From positions 2,815,177-2,879,176 of the forward strand of contig NC_054886.1 in the NCBI RefSeq assembly GCF_018320785.1: DNA of 64,000 bases, written 5' to 3'. The notes under the pieces are model-generated. The model worked only from the letters and a program-made list of their open reading frames with translations, was not told the origin of the DNA and searched no databases. A program made the position numbers and the translations under genes. This stretch comes from Cheilinus undulatus (taxonomy: Eukaryota; Chordata; Actinopteri; Labriformes; Labridae). Shown here in pieces: positions 59,322 to 64,000 of this stretch (within the stretch, counting starts at the first letter, position 1; each line of letters starts with the position of its first letter).

Positions 59322-61189
59322 GTAGGAATGAATTTACACCCAGCACATTTAAAGTTTGACTTTTTCCTTTCTGACAATGTGATGGAGTTGAGCAGCTGAT
59401 TTTCTGCCTCCAGTGAGAAAGGTTTGGATGTCCTGGAAGGTTAGACATAGTTATTTGGTGTAGTTTCCTCTAACTGTAACTGAGCTCCTGTCTTGTAGTA
59501 GTCTAGTAGTCCAGTCTTCTACAGTTGTTTTAATTCCAAAAAACAAACATTTTCATGTTACTATGCCAACTGACCTCAGGAAAATGAAATCTGTGGATGT
59601 TTTGGTCATGAAGGAAAAAAATTGTGAATCAGTTTTTTATCCATATCACTGACTCCTACCAGGAGGCCATTTTTGTTGCAGTGGTATTGAAAAGTGTATC
59701 AGTTTGACATTGAAAACACTGCTATTGTGACAACTCTCCTCCACAGTAATGCAAAGCTGTCAGCTGAAGATCTCCACCATGACTGTTTTCTTTTCTGCTT
59801 CTTGTTGTTCTAGAAACGGAGGGGCACGCCTCGTAGTCATGACTGTCAGCAGTGTGGTAAAGAGTTCTCTTCTTCATCAGATTTAAAGACACATGTGCGA
59901 GTTCACACTGGAGAGAAACCATACAGTTGTGAGCAATGTGGTATGGCCTTCTCTCGAGTAAGTACTCAAAGGATCCATCAGCGTATCCACACTGGAGAGA
60001 AACCATACAGCTGTGACCAGTGTGGGAAAAATTTTGCTCAAAAAATGGAGTTAAAGATCCACCAACGAATTCACACTGGAGAGAAACCGTACAGCTGTGA
60101 GATCTGTGGGAAAGCTTTCACACAGTCATCTGCATGGAAGCGTCATATACGCACTCACACTGGAGAGAAACCATACAAATGTGAGGACTGTGGTAACAGT
60201 TTCAGTCAGGCAAGTCACTTCAAGACTCACAGAAACAGCCACACCAGAGAATTACTCTACCCTTGTCAGGACTGTGGTAAAGTCTTTACTCATCAAGGTG
60301 CTTTAAAACGTCATGAGCGTATTCACACTGGAGAGAAACCGTACAGCTGTGAGCAATGTGGTTTGGCCTTCTCTCAAGTAAGTCATCTAGGGATCCATCG
60401 GCGTTGCCACACGGGAGAAAAGCCGTTCAGTTGTGATCAGTGTGGGAAAGCTTTCTCAAAGTTAGGGAACCTCAGGTTACACCGCCGCATTCATACTGGA
60501 GAGAAACCGTACAGCTGTGAGCAATGTGGGAAAACCTTCAGGCAAAAAATCCACTTAACATTCCACCAGCAGATCCACACTGGAGAGAAACCCTTCAGCT
60601 GTGACCAATGTGGGAAAACCTTCAGGTAAAAAATCAACTTAACATTCCACCAGCAGATCCACACTGGAGAGAAACCACACAAATGTAGACACTGTGAGAA
60701 AGCCTTCAGAAGTCAACAGGAATGCATCACACATGAACGCGTCCACACCGGTCTGAAACCATACGTCTGTGGGGAGTGTGGGAAGAGTTTTGGGAGTTCA
60801 TCTTCACTTGGCAGACATAAACTCACCCATGTTGGAGTCAGAGAGTACCAGTGTGAGCGCTGTGACAAAAGGTTTGTTTCAGCTCAGAGTCTTGAGGAGC
60901 ATCTGCGTATCCACACCGGACACAGGCCGTACTGGTGTGTTGGTTGTGAGAAAAGCTTCACAAGGAGCTCTGGGCTGAAAACACACAAATGTGTCAAAAA
61001 AGAGAACTAGGGGGTGCTCGTGAGCAGCGACATGTAAAGACATGGGTTTACGAGCTCTGCATGGATTAAAATTTAAATATTGTTTTTCGCTCTCAGTCAA
61101 AATGTTAAAAAGGACATACTACAACGTGTTTGTAGTCGTATAATTCAAAAATAGATGTCTCCTTAACTGTCTGGTCAGTTAAATTGCCT

Positions 61190-62040
61190 TGAAATGCCAA
61201 AACATTCGAAGGCCAAAGCAGGCCCAGAGGCCTTGGACTCTTCCGACCCTGAATCCCCGATACCCCCGAGAGCTTGTCAGACATGGACACGATAATGATG
61301 GCGCTGCAGAGAATGGAACAAAGTGTGGTAGCTAAGATCATTACGTCTATCGCCGCATTATCAGGTGAACTACACAAGAAAATAAACCATCTCTCGAGGG
61401 ACATGAGAACGGAAATTACCAAAGTCCAAGGAGAGATGAAAGCATATGCTACACGGATCGATAGCCTGGAGGAAGGAGCTAACCGCTATGCTAACAGGGT
61501 TGTGTAGTTTGAAAATAAAGTTACGTCTCTCACATCAGAAGTCACTCAGTTGACGGCTAAAACCGACGACCTAGAATGTCGCCAACAGAGAGACAACTCC
61601 AGAATAATCGGTGTGGAGGAAAGTTTTGGAGACATGTGACCGGAGGCGGCGGTGGCTAATCTGCTGAAAGATACCCTGGACCTGACCTACACACCCACGC
61701 TGGACTGAGTGCACCTGAGCCTGCAGCCTAGACCAAATGGTGGAAATCCCCCGAGGGCTTTAATCATCCAATTTGACTATTTTCAAGAAAAAGCTGATGT
61801 TCTTCGCAAGGCTGTGGGCGCAGGGCCCATGCTCCACAACAGGAAGTTCTTCTACATCTACCACGACTACTGGGCAGCAGTCAGGAAGAAGAGGGCAACT
61901 TTTACGGAGGTCCGGAGATCAGCAGCGGAGGCTTCTCAGAGGCCCACACAGAGCATGCATTATGATGCAAGGACCAAAGACTTAATTGCGCCGAATCTTT
62001 ACAGGTACGCTGATTTGCCATTCCTGTTCAAATAGGTGGC
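61190..62040 (+). mobile_element. L1-type LINE ORF1, broken
   Basis: ATG 61194 (MPKHSKAKAG) opens ORF1. A frameshift near 61270 leads to the coiled-coil frame 61274-61507, then a TAG and a TGA. The C-terminal RNA-binding part is at 61709-62035 (ALIIQFDYFQEKADVLRKA). Same position and orientation after the ZNF as in the ZNF-2 unit. This copy retains the C-terminal half that the other lost. Confidence 0.82.
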
Positions 62041-62832
62041 TATCTGATTTAAAACATGGTAACAGGGAGGGGGACACATTTTGTGTTTATTTTTTAATGA
62101 CCACTGATAATATTAAGTTATATGACAGTCCTTGGTGAATTAGTCCTCCTGATATTTTATTTTATTTCATTTTGAGCTCTTCTGTGTCCACCAGAACTTT
62201 TATTCTATTTTAACTTAAAAAGGCGTATATAAATATATTTTATTTCAGGGCTCACCCACTTATTTTGTGATGCTGTCTGCAGCTGTGGACTCTGAATGAT
62301 GGTTAAATGTTGGTTCTATTTAATGGTCTCATCAAGGTGTAGCTATTTGAAGAACAATTCAAAAATGGCCCCATTTATTGCTAGTTGACCCATGTAGGGT
62401 TCTGTTGAGAGTTAAGAGTGGATTTAACCTGTTATATGCTAGAAGGTAGGGGGACTATTTGTAGGGCAGTCTCATGTTCAGGGAAGACCAGCCCAGGGTT
62501 CCAGGATGGCAAGAGGAGGTTTGTTTCTTTATCTGGTATGTTTTCTTTTTCTTTTCTGATGCAGTATTGTAGTTTCATTAGGACTTATTCTGATACAGTA
62601 CACAGCCAGTGTGTGTATTTATATCAAGTCTTTTCATTACAACCCCAGTCTACAAATGGTTTCTGAAATAGAAAATAATCAAAAAGGTGCAATATCCTTT
62701 GTTAGCAGGAATGTTAAAGGATTGAATAATCCGCTGAAACGAAGCAAAATACTGACTCACCTTAAATCACTCCATGTGGACATCAGATTCTTACAAGAGA
62801 CACATTTGAAGATTGCTTGTCAGGGAGGTTGA
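62041..62832 (+). mobile_element. L1 inter-ORF spacer and start of ORF2
   Basis: 62041-62310 matches the reverse of 33350-33650. ORF2 begins at ATG 62656 or just before, with the endonuclease opening (ISFVSRNVKGLNNPLKRSKI, then DIRFLQETHL), and stops at TGA 62830-62832. The rest of ORF2 is absent. Confidence 0.75.
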
Positions 62833-64000
62833 GGTGTAAGTGGATTGGATAAATTTTCCATTCAGATTTTAATGATAAGGCCAGGGGGACAGCTATTCTT
62901 CACACAAAAAATCACAGTGTCTTGTATTTTTAACAAAAGAAACTGACTACAAAATGATTTCTGTCAAGCTAGAAACTTGGATTTTTATTGTTGAAATCAC
63001 AGATTAAATGAAGTTACATTTACTTTTGCCCAGATTGATTTTTCTCAGTGTAAAAAGATGAATTTGTTTAATCTACATTAAAAAAATCAGATTTCTAAGT
63101 AGAGCTGGCTGGAGGTTTTTATCATACACTAAAAAAAAAAAAAAGTACCCAGTCAGATGAATCTTTACATAAACCACTCATTTATTTTAGTTGAAGAACC
63201 AACAATCTCTGTAACTTTCTCTCACTCTGTTAGTAGGTTGAACAAAGCTAGCCTTTGCTTAGTTTGGTATTTCTTCTTGAAATAAATGTAGTTTGAAGTA
63301 AAGCCGGCTTGAAAACAAACTCAGTTTTATGGTGTTGATTGATCAGAGCACAGATTTGTAGCCATTAGTTTGTGTGTTTTTCCACACTTCATTTCTAGAA
63401 GCCTCTTCCAGCAGGCTGGTATAAATCCCCCTGACTGCTGTTTGACTCTGCTTTTATTCCTCCATAGCAGAGATGATGAGTGAGGAAGAGCTCTCTCAAT
63501 CAACAGATCAGCTGTAAATTCACAAAGCTCTTTATCCCTAATACTGAAATACCCACAATGCACCACAGGGAGTGCTGATGGCTGATGGGTAGTGTAGTAT
63601 TTGTGTTTTGAAATAAAGAATGGAAGCCAGTAAAATGAAGTTTAGTTGTGTGGATGAACTCAGAAACATCAGCTGACATTACATCAATGATTCTGTTCAG
63701 GTCAACTTTTCACAACGTCTGAACAAAATAAACAGACTTCAAAATGAGGCGTATTTATGAAGCTTATTTGATTGTTTTTATTGTTATCACAGATTGAAAT
63801 CAGCTACATTTGCTGTGGCTCAGATTCAGTTTTCTCAGTGCTGTGTGGTAAAAATGTGAAGAACGCTGGAATTATACCAGAGAAGGTGATATCAGACCAG
63901 AGAAAGGCAGTTATGGTTACTAAGAGACTTGATTCTCTAACCAGATTTGACAGGATACTGAGCTCCTGAAGCCATCATTTCTACTTTTAAACTCAAATAG
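62833..64000. other. Distal edge of the third ZNF unit; no gene
   Basis: 62900-63080 and 63440-63560 match 30560-31040 in reverse. The frame 63772-63969 shows no domain. Nothing else supported up to the window edge. Confidence 0.5.

Larger units (their letters stand above)
57395..61010 (+). pseudogene. C2H2 zinc-finger ZNF-3, truncated by one nonsense codon
   Basis: Exon 1 is 57395-57412 (MTPPLK). Exon 2 starts at 59814 after a 2.4-kb intron filled by transposons. The frame gives nine complete fingers and stops at TAA 60627-60629 inside finger 10 (277 aa). ZNF-1 has CAA at the matching codon. After the stop the same frame stays open for another 127 codons, to TAG 61008-61010. It codes the rest of finger 10 and four more, ending in the same HKC-type last finger. 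So the break is one C-to-T change in an otherwise intact 14-finger gene. It could be a new pseudogene, a segregating allele, a sequencing error, or a shorter functional protein. Confidence 0.85.

Overview
This window looks like nuclear DNA of a teleost fish, probably a percomorph. The signs are short AT-rich introns with GT..AG borders, a dense mix of Tc1/mariner, L1, L2 and I/Nimb-like elements typical of fish genomes, TTAA-flanked miniature elements, microsatellites, and rapidly duplicated C2H2 zinc-finger genes. No bacterial, plasmid or recognisable viral genes were seen. The species cannot be named from the sequence alone.

Only a few host genes can be supported. (1) A complete three-exon class A GPCR gene lies at 10765-12673 (310 aa). 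A broken tandem copy lies at 4500-5210, its second exon cut into by a Tc1 remnant. (2) Three paralogous C2H2 zinc-finger genes share one architecture: a six-codon first coding exon (MTPPLK), one intron, and one long finger exon. They are ZNF-1 at 23799-27288 (+, 488 aa, 17 fingers), ZNF-2 at 34340-35791 (-, 320 aa, 11 fingers) and ZNF-3 at 57395-61010 (+, stopped after finger 9 by one TAA). (3) A presumably dead exon carrying a ubiquitin-interacting-motif-like sequence occurs in two inverted copies at 2422-2696 and 46977-47251. (4) A small unplaced frame lies at 45887-46117.

Region by region: 0-3.3 kb, one arm of a long inverted duplication whose partner is at 46.3-48.1 kb; 3.3-8.2 kb, GPCR pseudogene, Tc1 remnants and duplicated flank; 8.2-13.7 kb, intact GPCR with a TIR element in its presumed first intron; 13.7-17.9 kb, gene-poor with a pentanucleotide satellite; 17.9-27.3 kb, first ZNF unit; 27.3-30.5 kb, DNA-transposon remnants; 30.5-42.4 kb, second ZNF unit (inverted), with L1, L2 and Tc1 debris; 42.4-48.1 kb, a 33-bp minisatellite and repeat modules; 48.2-55.4 kb, a Nimb-like LINE fragment, then a 4.7-kb L1 ORF2 into which a Sleeping Beauty-class Tc1 element has jumped; 55.5-63.6 kb, third ZNF unit with L1.

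The main structural theme is one module, repeated three times in +, - and + orientation: promoter-like repeat, Nimb LINE 3' end, ZNF 5' region, ZNF exons, and L1 in two of the three. Because the copies differ in which transposons they carry, they act as filled-site and empty-site controls for each other. This exposes a 17-bp target duplication starting at the ZNF splice donor and a precise TTAA insertion in the ZNF-1 intron. I found no convincing wholly new biological system. The most interesting signals are the diversifying zinc-finger fingerprints, the nested transposons and the conserved UIM-like exon.
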